In this document: one piece after another, positions 44,279 to 53,797 of the stretch
How positions within the stretch are numbered: the stretch's first letter is position 1
Layout: every line of letters starts with the position of its first letter
Assembly (NCBI GenBank): GCA_965227445.1
Contig: OZ245751.1
Coordinates: 1,426,001-1,490,000 of the forward strand
Direction of reading: 5' to 3'
DNA: 64,000 nt
Origin: DT-110 sp030148525
GTDB lineage: Bacteria > Bacteroidota > Bacteroidia > Chitinophagales > Saprospiraceae
Position numbers and translations under genes: made by a program
Notes under the pieces: generated by a model
Databases searched by the model: none
What the model was told of the DNA's origin: nothing
The model's input: only the letters and a program-made list of their open reading frames with translations

Positions 44279-46081
44279 ATGAGTACGCGAAAGCGCCCCA
44301 TTAACAAGAAGGATCAACCTAAACTGAATAAGCAAAACCTGAAGCGGTCATTGCAGATATTCCGGTATGTCCTGCCGTATAAATGGCCTTTTATCCTGGG
44401 GATGTTTTTTTTATCAGCCGGGAGTATGCTGTTCCTGGCGATTATGAGTTTGCCAGGCGAGATATTGAATATCATCAGCGGAAATCCGACCTACAACCTA
44501 ACGCTTAATCAGGTCTTTTTATTTCTGTTGGCCTTGCTCGGGGTGCAGGGCGTGTTTTCCTACCTCCGGGTTTGGTTGTTCGCCATTGTAAGTGAGCGGT
44601 CTATGGCGAATCTCCGGCAAGATTTATACCAGCAACTGATCACCCTGGGTATCCCCTTTCTGGAAAAAAGAAGGGTGGGAGAAGTTACCAGCCGCATCAC
44701 CAACGACGTGACCCAGATTCAGAGCGTCGTTTCGATTACGTTGGCGGAATTTATACGGCAGGTCATCATTTTCGTGGGGGCGATTCTGATTATCATTGTA
44801 AAAATGCAGTCACTGGCCCTCACTATGCTGTTGACCTTCCCGGTGGTAGTGCTGTTGGCAATGTTTTTTGGACGCCACATCCGGAAGTTGATTAAGCGCC
44901 GCCAGGATGAATTGGCGGAAGCCAATGTGGTGGTGGAAGAGACCATGCAAACGATACAGACCGTCAAGGCGTATACCAACGAGTGGTTCGAATTGGCACG
45001 CTACGGCGGCAAACTGCAGGACGTGGTAAAAACAGCACTGCGGGCTGCTCATATGCGGGGACTATTTGCGGCTTTCATCATTTTTGTAATGTTCGGTGCA
45101 CTGTTTTTCGTGATGTGGCGGGCCGCTCTGATGGTGCAAAGCGGTGCGATGCTGCAGGGTGACCTCGTCAATTTCATCGTGTATACCGGATTGGTAGGGG
45201 CCAGTATTGCCAGCCTTGGTTCTTTTTATACCGAAATAGTAGCTGCAGTCGGGGCCACGGATCGCATTCTGGATATCATGGATAATGAGCCCGAGGTGCA
45301 ACCACGTAAAATGAATACCAAGCCGGCTCTGCGCTACGAGGGAAATATTTCCTACCAAAACGTTCATTTCGCTTATCCTACCCGCAAGGATGTCCCGGTA
45401 ATACAGGGCATGTCGATGGATATACGCTCCGGGCAAAAAGTAGCGCTGGTCGGCGGCAGCGGGGCGGGCAAATCCACCATCATTCAATTATTGCTGCAAT
45501 TCTACCAGGTGGATGATGGTCGTATTCTTATCGACGGTAAATCAATCTACGATTACGACTTGCTGGATTACCGGCAGAACCTGGCAATCGTGCCTCAGGA
45601 AGTGATCTTGTTTGGAGGTACCATCCGGGAAAACATTCTCTACGGTGCTCCTGCTGCCGGGGAGGAAGAGATTATCGAAGCGGCCCGACAAGCGAATGCC
45701 TGGGATTTTATTAAATCTTTTCCGGAAGGTTTGGATACCATCGTCGGGGAACGTGGTGTAAAGCTTTCCGGCGGGCAACGCCAGCGCATTGCCATTGCCC
45801 GGGCCATCCTTAAAGATCCTGCTATCCTGCTTCTCGATGAAGCAACCTCGTCATTAGATGCCGAGTCCGAACGGCTGGTACAGGATGCCCTGAACACGCT
45901 GATGGTGGGGCGTACATCCATCATCATTGCCCACCGTTTGGCTACCATCCGGGATGTCGATTGCATCTTTGTTATCGAGGACGGCCATATAGTCGAGCAG
46001 GGTACCCACGAAGAGCTCTCCCATGTCGAAGATGGCGCTTATAATGCCCTGGCCAAATTACAATTTGATCTGGCGGAATAA
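44279..46081 (+). CDS. MsbA-like ABC exporter (fused membrane and ATPase domains)
   Basis: 600 residues. Six transmembrane helices lie in the first 330 residues (FILGMFFLSAGSMLFLAIM and others), with the coupling region RVGEVTSRITNDVTQIQ. The ATPase domain has Walker A GGSGAGKST (about 391), signature LSGGQRQRIAIARA (about 496), Walker B ILLLDEATSSLDAES and the H-loop IIAHRLATI. It is a half-size type I exporter that works as a homodimer. With LptD and TamB in the same window, lipid A or phospholipid flipping is plausible, but drug or peptide export cannot be excluded. Confidence 0.9.
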   Translation: MSTRKRPINKKDQPKLNKQNLKRSLQIFRYVLPYKWPFILGMFFLSAGSMLFLAIMSLPGEILNIISGNPTYNLTLNQVFLFLLALLGVQGVFSYLRVWLFAIVSERSMANLRQDLYQQLITLGIPFLEKRRVGEVTSRITNDVTQIQSVVSITLAEFIRQVIIFVGAILIIIVKMQSLALTMLLTFPVVVLLAMFFGRHIRKLIKRRQDELAEANVVVEETMQTIQTVKAYTNEWFELARYGGKLQDVVKTALRAAHMRGLFAAFIIFVMFGALFFVMWRAALMVQSGAMLQGDLVNFIVYTGLVGASIASLGSFYTEIVAAVGATDRILDIMDNEPEVQPRKMNTKPALRYEGNISYQNVHFAYPTRKDVPVIQGMSMDIRSGQKVALVGGSGAGKSTIIQLLLQFYQVDDGRILIDGKSIYDYDLLDYRQNLAIVPQEVILFGGTIRENILYGAPAAGEEEIIEAARQANAWDFIKSFPEGLDTIVGERGVKLSGGQRQRIAIARAILKDPAILLLDEATSSLDAESERLVQDALNTLMVGRTSIIIAHRLATIRDVDCIFVIEDGHIVEQGTHEELSHVEDGAYNALAKLQFDLAE

Positions 46082-46084
46082 TGT

Positions 46085-46186
46085 AGGTTAGGTTTGAGGT
46101 TTGAGGTTTGAGGTTTGAGGTTTGAGGTGTGAGGTTGAGCCATGCCCGGAATTTTTCCGACCTGCGATCTCCGACTTCCGACTTAT
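46085..46186. repeat. TTTGAGG heptad array and CCGACTTCCGA words
   Basis: Six nearly perfect AGGTTTG/TTTGAGG heptads (46090-46132) are followed by CCGACCTGCGATCTCCGACT words (46159-46185). It sits between the exporter stop and murB start, and reads on the opposite strand as the CCTCAAA heptad of 31373-31408. Confidence 0.75.
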
Positions 46187-46205
46187 AATAGTATTTTCGC
46201 GCGGC

Positions 46206-47255
46206 ATGAAAGAAGCCATATATTCCATTGACGTAGATGCGGGGAAAGATTTGCGGGGACTCAACTCCTTCGGCGTACCAGCGAGGGCACCCGCCTTTAC
46301 CAGTGTACACTCACCTCGTGAGATCGAAGCTGTTGCCCGTGCTTTTAACCCCGATGACCTACTCATCCTGGGGGGAGGAAGTAATATGTTATTCATTGGC
46401 AATCCGCAAAAATTTGTTCTTCACAATCAGCTAATTGGGCGCGGAATAATGAGCCGGACTGGCAATACCGCTATCGTTGCTGCTGCGGGAGGCGAAAATT
46501 GGCACGATCTGGTGACCTGGTCCCTCAGGATGGGTTTGGGGGGACTGGAAAACCTCTCCTTGATTCCGGGAAGCGTGGGTGCGGCACCCATGCAGAACAT
46601 AGGAGCTTACGGGGTTGAATTGAGCGATGTGCTGCACCGGGTGCGCGCTATGGATCTGAAAACGGGAAAGTGGGTGCATTTTGATGCCGGGGATTGTGGT
46701 TTCGGATACCGCACCAGTCGGTTCAAAACAGTAGATAGGGGGCGATATTTCATTGCGGAAGTACAGCTACAACTCACCATTAATGAGCATACTGCTTTTA
46801 CTTCCTACGGAGCCATCAAACAGGAATTGGCAATACGGAATATAATCAAACCTACCCCCGCTGATATCAGCACTGCCGTAGTGGCTATTCGGAAAAGAAA
46901 ATTACCCGATCCCAATAAACTGGGTAATGCTGGGTCCTTCTTCAAAAACCCGATCGTACCTCGCAAGACTTATCAGCACATCAGGGAACGCTTTCCCGAT
47001 TTGACGTCATATCCGGTCGATGACCAAAACGTGAAAATTCCTGCCGCCTGGTTGATCGAAAATACCGGTTGGAAGGGAAAGCGCCTTGGTCAGGTTGGGA
47101 TCTCTCCCAAGCACGCTTTAGTTTTGGTAAATCACGGGAAAGGCACGGGGCAGGAAATCTGGGCTCTGGCCCGCCAGATCAAGGCATCGGTACTGGAGCG
47201 ATTCGGAGTGGAATTAGAACCAGAAGTCAACCTTATTGGTGATCTACCCCAATAG
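46206..47255 (+). CDS. murB: UDP-N-acetylmuramate dehydrogenase (MurB, type I)
   Basis: 349 residues from ATG 46206 (MKEAIYSIDV); the longer frame from 46122 runs through repeat sequence. It reduces UDP-GlcNAc-enolpyruvate to UDP-MurNAc with FAD and NADPH. Motifs are LNSFGVPARAP, FAD-binding LLILGGGSNMLF, LENLSLIPGSVGAAPMQNIG, FGYRTSRFK, the catalytic Ser in GNAGSFFKNP, and the catalytic Glu in LEPEVNLIG. Its end overlaps the end of the convergent glycosyltransferase gene by 12 bases. Confidence 0.95.
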   Translation: MKEAIYSIDVDAGKDLRGLNSFGVPARAPAFTSVHSPREIEAVARAFNPDDLLILGGGSNMLFIGNPQKFVLHNQLIGRGIMSRTGNTAIVAAAGGENWHDLVTWSLRMGLGGLENLSLIPGSVGAAPMQNIGAYGVELSDVLHRVRAMDLKTGKWVHFDAGDCGFGYRTSRFKTVDRGRYFIAEVQLQLTINEHTAFTSYGAIKQELAIRNIIKPTPADISTAVVAIRKRKLPDPNKLGNAGSFFKNPIVPRKTYQHIRERFPDLTSYPVDDQNVKIPAAWLIENTGWKGKRLGQVGISPKHALVLVNHGKGTGQEIWALARQIKASVLERFGVELEPEVNLIGDLPQ

Positions 47256-47933
47256 ACGGCGGTAGGTCCGGACCAGCTTCTCCTGGGAGTATCCCCGCCT
47301 GAACATATTGAAGACAATCAGGTTGGCAAGCTGCACTTTCAGGTAGTTGCGGCCTTGGTATTTTCGGGCCGAAACAATACCGTCCTTGCGAACAATATGG
47401 AAGGGCGCTATCCTGCGGGCACGGATGAGGAGATCGTACTCTTCCATGATCTTCCAGTGTTGTTTATACCCGCCGAGCTGGTGAAAAAAATCTCTTTTGA
47501 TGAAAATCGCCTGGTCACCACCACGGCACCATAGCCGATCGAGACGGGTGAACCAACCATTGATTCGCAGTAGTGGATTGTTGGAGTCAAAGCGATAGGT
47601 AAAGCAGCCTATTGGATTGCCAGCAGCTATTGTTTCCCGTATATCAGCAAAATTAGAGTGAGGTGGCCGGGTATCGGCATGGATAAACTGAAGTACCTCA
47701 CCGGTGGCAAATGTTGCCCCCTGATTCATTTGGGCAGCCCGCCCACAGCATTCAGCAACCAGAACCGTTGCACCAAATTCACGCGCTACGTGCACTGTGT
47801 TATCTGAACTATGGGCATCTACCACGATGATTTCCCGTAGTGAGCCGTCGTTGATACTGGTGAGATGACGAAGCAAGACAGGCAAGTTTTCAGCTTCGTT
47901 GAGGGTTGGAATAATGACACTTACGGATAGCAT
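47244..47933 (-). CDS. Family 2 glycosyltransferase, TIGR04283-like
   Basis: 229 residues. A GT-A fold: VSVIIPTLNEAENLPVLLRHL at the N-terminus, EIIVVDAHSSDNT, and the metal site in VLQFIHADTRPP. WCRGGDQAIFIKRDFFHQLGG matches the TIGR04283 group (rSAM/selenodomain or arsenosugar-associated transferases). No rSAM or arsenosugar genes are adjacent, so the acceptor is unknown. Its 3' end overlaps murB by 12 bases in convergent orientation. Confidence 0.85.
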   Translation of the reverse strand: MLSVSVIIPTLNEAENLPVLLRHLTSINDGSLREIIVVDAHSSDNTVHVAREFGATVLVAECCGRAAQMNQGATFATGEVLQFIHADTRPPHSNFADIRETIAAGNPIGCFTYRFDSNNPLLRINGWFTRLDRLWCRGGDQAIFIKRDFFHQLGGYKQHWKIMEEYDLLIRARRIAPFHIVRKDGIVSARKYQGRNYLKVQLANLIVFNMFRRGYSQEKLVRTYRRLLG

Positions 47934-48012
47934 AAATCAGGACCTTTTCACCTTAAATATACGAAAAACGGGGATGGTGTGGTTTCAGGGTACCCTATAT
48001 CTACTACCTTCT

Positions 48013-48070
48013 ACCGGGAGGTTGGGCCTTACCTGCATTTTACAAAATCAGCTAAGGCCAACCTCACGTT
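48013..48070. repeat. ACCGGGAGGTTGGGC palindrome, copy d
   Basis: ACCGGGAGGTTGGGCC pairs with GGCCAACCTCACGTT around an AT-rich loop. It is the sister of 33608-33667. It lies 11 bases before the MITE copy at 48082. The rest of the 47934-48355 gap has no gene. Confidence 0.6.
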
Positions 48071-48081
48071 GATTTAAGTAA

Positions 48082-48242
48082 GAGCGTGTTTGGGATTTGT
48101 TTTTGATGGCGAAAATGTCTAGAATTTGGTTCTCACAAAGCCTTTTTTGAGCTTCGTAGCATGGCTACGGGGCGAAAAAAGGCTGCAGTGAGGTTCAAAT
48201 TCTAGACATTTGCAGTCCAAAGGATAAATCCCAAACACGCTC
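48082..48242. mobile_element. MITE-like element, intact copy 2
   Basis: 161 bp. The ends GAGCGTGTTTGGGATTT and AAATCCCAAACACGCTC are perfect inverted repeats flanked by a 3-bp direct repeat TAA (48079-48081 and 48243-48245). A second paired block (ATGTCTAGAATTTG) and a central hairpin (GCTTCGTAGCATGGCTACGG region) make almost the whole element one fold-back. There is no transposase. It is the uninterrupted form of the element at 11139-11400, almost identical outside the insert. Confidence 0.85.
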
Positions 48243-48355
48243 TAAATCTCCTGCCCTATACGAGCTGCCAAATACAAGGTGACATTCAGTTATGTTGCAA
48301 TCAGCTTAGCCCCATCCCGCGTTAACGAAATCATCGGGGGACTACTTGAGGAGTA

Positions 48356-49393
48356 TTAGTTGTTGTTTTCCTGCTTTTCGTCTTTGCGATCGTAGCGCAA
48401 TACTTTGCGTCGGCTTTTGAGCGGCATATAACGATAGGGACGATCCTGGAAATCGGTTAGCAGGGAATCAGTTTGACTGCTCAATCGGGTAAGATCCCGA
48501 TAGAGGCCGTCATCCTGCAAGAGTAAACCAAGGGTTCCTTTTCCGGCCTCGAGGTCATCCACCAGATTTGAGATTCCGTCAAAAGAGTCATCCGCTTTAC
48601 CGAGGGTGGCCCGTAATTCACTGATGGTGGTTTCCACCTCCTGCAAAGTTGCAGCCAGATCTACGGAAGCTAATTGACCACTAAACTGCTCGGTCTGGTC
48701 AATGATCTTGGTGATTTGATTATTACTGCTGTCCAGGTTGCTGGTGATGCTTTCCAGGTTAGCCAGGGTGCCGTTGATGTTATCCGAAGATTTGTAGAGG
48801 ATACCATTGAGTTGACCGGAAGCACTTTCCAGGTTGGACATGGTCGATTCCAGGCTCCGCAGGCTATTGGCAAGGGGGCCGTCAGCCTCTTCGCCCAGCA
48901 GATGGACCGATAGGGAATCGACAATGGACCCAATACTTTTTTCCAAAATGGTCAGGTATTCGTTGAGTTCTTCCTGACTCAACATACTGGAAATCATGCC
49001 GAGGCTGACTCCCTGAATATAATCTCCGCTTTGGGCACAGTCATCGCCGGAGCAGGGGGTACCGTACCGGAGCTCAACGGCTTTTCCGCCCATAAACCCT
49101 GTGGACTTGATATAAGCCACAGTATTTTTGGGGATGCGTACATCCTCATTCAGGTCGAGGGTTACCAAGACCATTTTTCGGTCGAGCAATGGTTTGATAT
49201 CTGCGACAAACCCAACCTGTACGCCACCGATAGTCACCGGGGAGGAGGTTTTCATCAGGTCGATATCCCGGTACTCTACGTAATAGGTGTTGGAGTTCTT
49301 CAGGATGTTTTTCCCAATAATAAAGTTGAATCCCCAGTACGACAAGGCAAGGGCCACTATGGCCAATAAGGCCACCTTAATTTCATTGGACAT
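48356..49393 (-). CDS. MlaD/MCE-family lipid-transport protein
   Basis: 345 residues from ATG 49393 (MSNEIKVALLA). A longer start at 49447 would place the promoter box inside the gene. One transmembrane helix (IKVALLAIVALALSYWGFNF) is followed by an MCE domain (YYVEYRDIDLMKTSSPVTIG, GVQVGFVADI, NTVAYIKSTGFMGGKAVELRYG). A long coiled-coil/helical tail with many LESTMSNLES-like heptads comes next. MCE proteins form hexameric tunnels that carry phospholipids between membranes. The neighbouring amidase and LptD genes place it in the envelope cluster common in Bacteroidota. No ATPase or permease of the Mla type is in the window. Confidence 0.9.
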   Translation of the reverse strand: MSNEIKVALLAIVALALSYWGFNFIIGKNILKNSNTYYVEYRDIDLMKTSSPVTIGGVQVGFVADIKPLLDRKMVLVTLDLNEDVRIPKNTVAYIKSTGFMGGKAVELRYGTPCSGDDCAQSGDYIQGVSLGMISSMLSQEELNEYLTILEKSIGSIVDSLSVHLLGEEADGPLANSLRSLESTMSNLESASGQLNGILYKSSDNINGTLANLESITSNLDSSNNQITKIIDQTEQFSGQLASVDLAATLQEVETTISELRATLGKADDSFDGISNLVDDLEAGKGTLGLLLQDDGLYRDLTRLSSQTDSLLTDFQDRPYRYMPLKSRRKVLRYDRKDEKQENNN

Positions 49394-49417
49394 AGGAGGT
49401 GTTCTTTTTTCCGGCTG

Positions 49418-49425
49418 CAAAGGTA
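49418..49425 (-). promoter_or_regulatory. TACCTTTG: -7 box of the MCE gene
   Basis: On the minus strand an exact TAnnTTTG match lies 25-32 bases upstream of ATG 49393. It decides against the longer start at 49447. Confidence 0.55.
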
Positions 49426-49510
49426 TAAAATGTAGCCAGATATTCACGTGCAGTATAACTCCTTGAAAACGTCGTCTAGGTTCTAAAGGTTGGGCAGGAT
49501 ATGACTATGT

Positions 49511-50974
49511 CTACGGAGTTTCTTGAATAGTACGAGCTTCATCGATCGAAATGCGTTTCCCCTGGTAGAATGCCATGACAAAAGCCTCGGAGAATCCGCG
49601 CTTTCTAAGGTATTGCTTGGCTGCAACGGCCTGGTCGATCGTTTGGAAGTTCCGGGCCCTGTATTTAAAGAGGGCTGCTTCTTTAACCACTTCAATGGTA
49701 TAGGGCAGATCAAGCCAGCGGGCGGTGGTTGTGTTCTGAGGTTTATCACTGGCGATCATTTGTACGAAAAACTGGACTTCCGCTTTGGGGGGTGGAGGAG
49801 GAGGTGCCTGATTCACGTTACGATTAGGGGTAGGTACCGGCCCCTGAGCGCGCACGCTGCGGTGGTCAGTAGGCTCATTCCGTGCGGGCTGGTAAACGTT
49901 AGTGTATACCTTAGGTTCCGCCGAATCGGTTTTGCCGGCATTATTCTTAGGGACGGAATGTTGTTTTTCTTCGGGTTGTTCCTGCAGAGGAGGAGGAAGG
50001 GAGGTGTTGATAGCCTTAGGTTGCATTTGCCGGGCGGATCTGGCCTCCTCAGGTTGATTGCGGGAAATACTTACTAGTGGCTCCGACATTTTTTCGAAAG
50101 CCCGGGATTCCATTTTCTGTTTATAATTGGAAAAAGCACCCAGAATGGCTGTTGCCACGGATGCCTGACCTTCAGCACTCATCAGGAATCGTTCTTCGGA
50201 GGGACTGCTCAGGAAGCCCGTTTCAATGAGCACGCTGGGCATGGTAGTTTCTTTTAATACCACAAATCCTGCTTGTTTTACACCGCGGCTCCGGCGGTTA
50301 GCAGTATCCCGTAAATGATCTTCTACGCTTTCCGCAAAAAGAATGCTTTGTTCGAGGTAGGCATTTTGAAATATGCTCAGCAGAATATGTCCTTCCGGAG
50401 AATTGGGATCGTAATCGTAATTCTTCTCGTAGTCATCCTCGAGGAGGATGGCGGCATTTTCACGTTTTGCCACCTGCAGGTTATGGTTGGCCGTGTGGAG
50501 GCCCATGACGTAGGTTTCTGAACCACGAGTAGCAGAGGAACCCGGCATGAAATTGCAGTGAATGGACATGAAAAGGTCCGCTTCGTTGCGGTTTGCAATG
50601 GCAGCCCGCTTGTATAGCGGAATAAAGGTATCATCGTCGCGGGTCATGATAATGCGAAGATCGGGGTATGCTTCCCGCATGGCATCGCGGAGTTTCAGGG
50701 CAATACCGAGTGCCAAATGCTTTTCCCGGGAATTGCCACCCAGGCATCCCGGATCATGCCCGCCGTGCCCGGCATCGATTACTACGGTCTTAACCTCGTA
50801 GTCGGCTTTATGGTTTGGGTGGGTTTTGATACCTTTGTGCACCTGATCGGAATCGGTGGACGGCGTAGCGACCGTGTCAACGGGATCCGTTGTCAAAAAA
50901 GTGTTAAAAGCAGGAGCTAATGGCTGCGACCAGCTCAACAGGAACGTTTGCAAAAGGATGAAGGCGGTGACCAT
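49511..50974 (-). CDS. N-acetylmuramoyl-L-alanine amidase with C-terminal SPOR-like domain
   Basis: 487 residues. An N-terminal signal-like segment (MVTAFILLQTFLLSWSQPLA) is followed by an Amidase_3 zinc domain. Its motifs are KTVVIDAGHGGHDPGCLGG with the first His ligand, a Glu in NSREKHLALG, RAAIANRNEADLFMSIHCNF with the second His, and catalytic Glu in PSVLIETGFLSS. A Pro- and Gln-rich linker (about 310-400) leads to a SPOR-like domain (VQFFVQMIASDKP...YLRKRGFSEAFVM) that would target septal peptidoglycan. It removes peptide stems from glycan strands during cell separation. It is divergent from lptD with 48 bases between starts. Confidence 0.92.
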   Translation of the reverse strand: MVTAFILLQTFLLSWSQPLAPAFNTFLTTDPVDTVATPSTDSDQVHKGIKTHPNHKADYEVKTVVIDAGHGGHDPGCLGGNSREKHLALGIALKLRDAMREAYPDLRIIMTRDDDTFIPLYKRAAIANRNEADLFMSIHCNFMPGSSATRGSETYVMGLHTANHNLQVAKRENAAILLEDDYEKNYDYDPNSPEGHILLSIFQNAYLEQSILFAESVEDHLRDTANRRSRGVKQAGFVVLKETTMPSVLIETGFLSSPSEERFLMSAEGQASVATAILGAFSNYKQKMESRAFEKMSEPLVSISRNQPEEARSARQMQPKAINTSLPPPLQEQPEEKQHSVPKNNAGKTDSAEPKVYTNVYQPARNEPTDHRSVRAQGPVPTPNRNVNQAPPPPPPKAEVQFFVQMIASDKPQNTTTARWLDLPYTIEVVKEAALFKYRARNFQTIDQAVAAKQYLRKRGFSEAFVMAFYQGKRISIDEARTIQETP

Positions 50975-51022
50975 AGTATATCAGTATCCAATAGTTCAAG
51001 GGAATGGGGCGTAGCGGACCAA

Positions 51023-53797
51023 ATGCTATCCGGGTCTTGCGCACCGTCAATCAAGGTTGCATCCTCGTTTGTACAAAATAACAGAAATATCGTATTGAAA
51101 CCAAGCGGGTTATTTATAATTTTCTTTCTCTGTGTGTTCGCCTTGCCGACCCTGGCCCAACGCCCGGTGGACACACCCCAGCTACCCGTTCAGGATACAC
51201 TGCCTGCGGTTGACACTACTTTGTCCACCCCTCCCGGTTCCTATAAGGTGTCCAATTCCGGCCTGGAAGCTCCCGTTGTTTATCCCGCCAGGGATTCCAC
51301 CATTTTTGATAACCTGGGGAAAAAGATCAGGATGTACGGCCAGGCCAAAGTGACCTATGAGGAGATATCTCTGGAAGCCAATTATATCGAAGTCGATTAC
51401 GAGAATCAGATTATTCTGGCTAGTGGTTATCCCGACAGCTCTGGTACCATGGCCGGTTTTCCCGTTTTTAAGGATGGCGAGCAGGAATTTAAGGCCGAAA
51501 AGATCCGGTACAATTACGATACCGAAAAAGGAATCGTATACGATGTTACTACCCAACAGGAAGATATCATCGTGCACGGTGGCATGACTAAATTTATCCG
51601 TGGAGACAGCAGGGATACCACTTCAAATGACATTCTCTACAGTAGCGACGCCCTCTTCACCACCTGTACCCTCGATGAGCCTCATTTCGGTATTCATAGT
51701 AACAAACAAAAGGTAGTACCCAATAAGCTGGTGATCGTAGGCCCTTCCAACCTGGAGATAATGGGGGCACCTACGCCAGTTTGGTTGCCCTTCGGGTTCT
51801 TTCCCATCACCTCTGGCAGAAGATCGGGCCTCCTGTTTCCCAACGATTTCGAATATTCCCAAACGTGGGGATTTGGCTTGCGGGGCGTAGGCTGGTTTTT
51901 CCCGCTTAGCGATAACTTCAACCTGGAACTACGATCGGATATTTACCTCAAGGGAACTTTCGGCCTCAGCGCGGCTTCAACGTACCGCAAACGCTATAAA
52001 TACAATGGAAATATACGGGTTGGCTTCGACTCCCGTCAGATCGAAAACCCCTCGGATGCCAGTATCTCCCGTAATCAATCGTTTAGCATCCAATGGTCGC
52101 ACCGACAGGATAGCCGGGCCCATCCGACCAATAGTTTCGGGGGGAATATTAATATTCAGACAAACAACTACCAAAGCCGGGTATTCAATAACGCTCAGAA
52201 TGTACTGCAGACGCAGTTGACCTCTAACATGACGTTCACCAAGCGTTGGCAGGATGCACCCCTGACCTTTTCGGCGGCTTTTAACCACAGTCAGAATACC
52301 AATAACCGGCAGGTTACCATCAACTTTCCCGACCTCCGCTTCCAGACCCAGACGTTCTACCCGTTCAAACGGAAAGGAACCGGAGGAAACCAGGAGCGTT
52401 GGTACGAGACGATTAATATGCGGTACAGCGCGGAGGCCAAAAACCGCCTTACCGCCACCGATACGACCTTGTTCGATGCCTCCACATTGGAGAATGCGCA
52501 AACCGGTATGCGCCAGGATATCAGTATGGGGTCGACCTTCAAGGTGCTTCAGTATTTCAATATCAGCCCGAACGTCAGTTATCAGGAGGTATGGAATCTA
52601 CGCTCTCTGGACCGGACCTTTGACCCTACCTTGCAAATAGTAGCCGATACCCTGTTCAATCCCGATGATCCGTCTGACTTTGTGGTGGAATTCGACACTA
52701 TCAGTTTCGGCCAGATAAATACGGACACCCTGCGTGGGTTTCGCAGCTGGCGTCGCTACAGTGCGGGCCTGAGCCTTAATACCCGGATTTTCGGTACCCT
52801 CAATTTTCGAAAAGGTTTTTTGCGTGGCTTGCGGCACGAGATTCGCCCCACCATCTCCCTGAGTTATTCTCCCAACTACCTCGATCCGGATTTGGGCTAT
52901 TATCAGGAGTTGCAATCCGACGTGCGATTCCCGGATCAAACCCAGACCTTCAGCGTATTCCAGGGAGCTATTTTTGGCGCGCCCCCGCGGTCGGGCCAGC
53001 AGTTCTCGCTAAATTACAGCCTTAACAATATCTTCCAGGCTAAGGTGTATTCCAAACGCGACTCGACCTCCAAAAAGGTCAAGTTGATTGACAACCTGTT
53101 CATTTCGGGTAACTACAATTTTGCGGCGGACACCCTGAACTGGAGTCCGGTCAGTGTGCGGACTACAGCCCGTTTTTTTAAGGGTATCACCACCCTGGGT
53201 TTTAATGCTACCTTCGACCCCTACATACTTAATGAGAGCGGGCGTCGCATCAATGAGCTCTCCATCAATAATGGGGGAGGCGTGTTGCGCTTCGACCGGG
53301 CCAGCCTGCGAGCTACCTCTAACATCACCGTCTCCAAGCTCAGGTCCATCTTTCAGGGTAAAGAGGAGGAGGTCGTGACCGATGTGTCTGAGCGACAGCG
53401 ACAACGGCGCTTAAATCCCAACCGGGAAGAGCAGGATTTTCTAAGTCTTTTTGAGAACTTCTCTATATCCCACAACATTTCTTTCGACTGGGTCCGTCGG
53501 GACGAAAAGACGGAGTTTATGGTGTCGACCAATTCCATCAACTGCCGGGGGCAAATCCAGCTTACTAAGAACTGGGCGATCAGTGTCGGAAACTTCGGGT
53601 ACGATTTTGTCCGCAACGGCCTGTCGTACCCATCGGTTGGCTTCCGTCGCGACCTCCACTGCTGGGAAATGGACATGCAGTGGCAACCCACCCGGGGAAC
53701 CTACACCTTTAATATCCGCGTTAAGCCGGGAACACTGGATTTCATCAAGGTTCCTTACCAACGTAACAATATTGATGGCCGTAATGCATTTCGTTAG
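51023..53797 (+). CDS. lptD: LptD-like LPS-assembly outer-membrane protein
   Basis: 924 residues from ATG 51023; a TTG at 51095 would give a tighter signal peptide (LFIIFFLCVFALPTLA), so the start is open. The N-terminal jellyroll region is OstA-like (IRMYGQAKVTYEEISLEANY, IILASGYPDS). This is followed by VWLPFGFFPITSGRRSGLLFP and a long beta-barrel with many aromatic-ended strands. LptD with LptE inserts LPS into the outer leaflet. The Cys residues of E. coli LptD are not conserved, as is usual in Bacteroidota. It is divergent from the amidase gene. Confidence 0.9.
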   Translation: MLSGSCAPSIKVASSFVQNNRNIVLKPSGLFIIFFLCVFALPTLAQRPVDTPQLPVQDTLPAVDTTLSTPPGSYKVSNSGLEAPVVYPARDSTIFDNLGKKIRMYGQAKVTYEEISLEANYIEVDYENQIILASGYPDSSGTMAGFPVFKDGEQEFKAEKIRYNYDTEKGIVYDVTTQQEDIIVHGGMTKFIRGDSRDTTSNDILYSSDALFTTCTLDEPHFGIHSNKQKVVPNKLVIVGPSNLEIMGAPTPVWLPFGFFPITSGRRSGLLFPNDFEYSQTWGFGLRGVGWFFPLSDNFNLELRSDIYLKGTFGLSAASTYRKRYKYNGNIRVGFDSRQIENPSDASISRNQSFSIQWSHRQDSRAHPTNSFGGNINIQTNNYQSRVFNNAQNVLQTQLTSNMTFTKRWQDAPLTFSAAFNHSQNTNNRQVTINFPDLRFQTQTFYPFKRKGTGGNQERWYETINMRYSAEAKNRLTATDTTLFDASTLENAQTGMRQDISMGSTFKVLQYFNISPNVSYQEVWNLRSLDRTFDPTLQIVADTLFNPDDPSDFVVEFDTISFGQINTDTLRGFRSWRRYSAGLSLNTRIFGTLNFRKGFLRGLRHEIRPTISLSYSPNYLDPDLGYYQELQSDVRFPDQTQTFSVFQGAIFGAPPRSGQQFSLNYSLNNIFQAKVYSKRDSTSKKVKLIDNLFISGNYNFAADTLNWSPVSVRTTARFFKGITTLGFNATFDPYILNESGRRINELSINNGGGVLRFDRASLRATSNITVSKLRSIFQGKEEEVVTDVSERQRQRRLNPNREEQDFLSLFENFSISHNISFDWVRRDEKTEFMVSTNSINCRGQIQLTKNWAISVGNFGYDFVRNGLSYPSVGFRRDLHCWEMDMQWQPTRGTYTFNIRVKPGTLDFIKVPYQRNNIDGRNAFR

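Noticed and set aside
46085..46132. Possible CRISPR-like repeat array
   Set aside because: The unit is only 7 bp with no spacers; it is a simple tandem heptad.
49393..49447. Upstream extension of the MCE protein
   Set aside because: The extra 18 residues cover a TACCTTTG promoter box and do not look like the start of an MCE protein.
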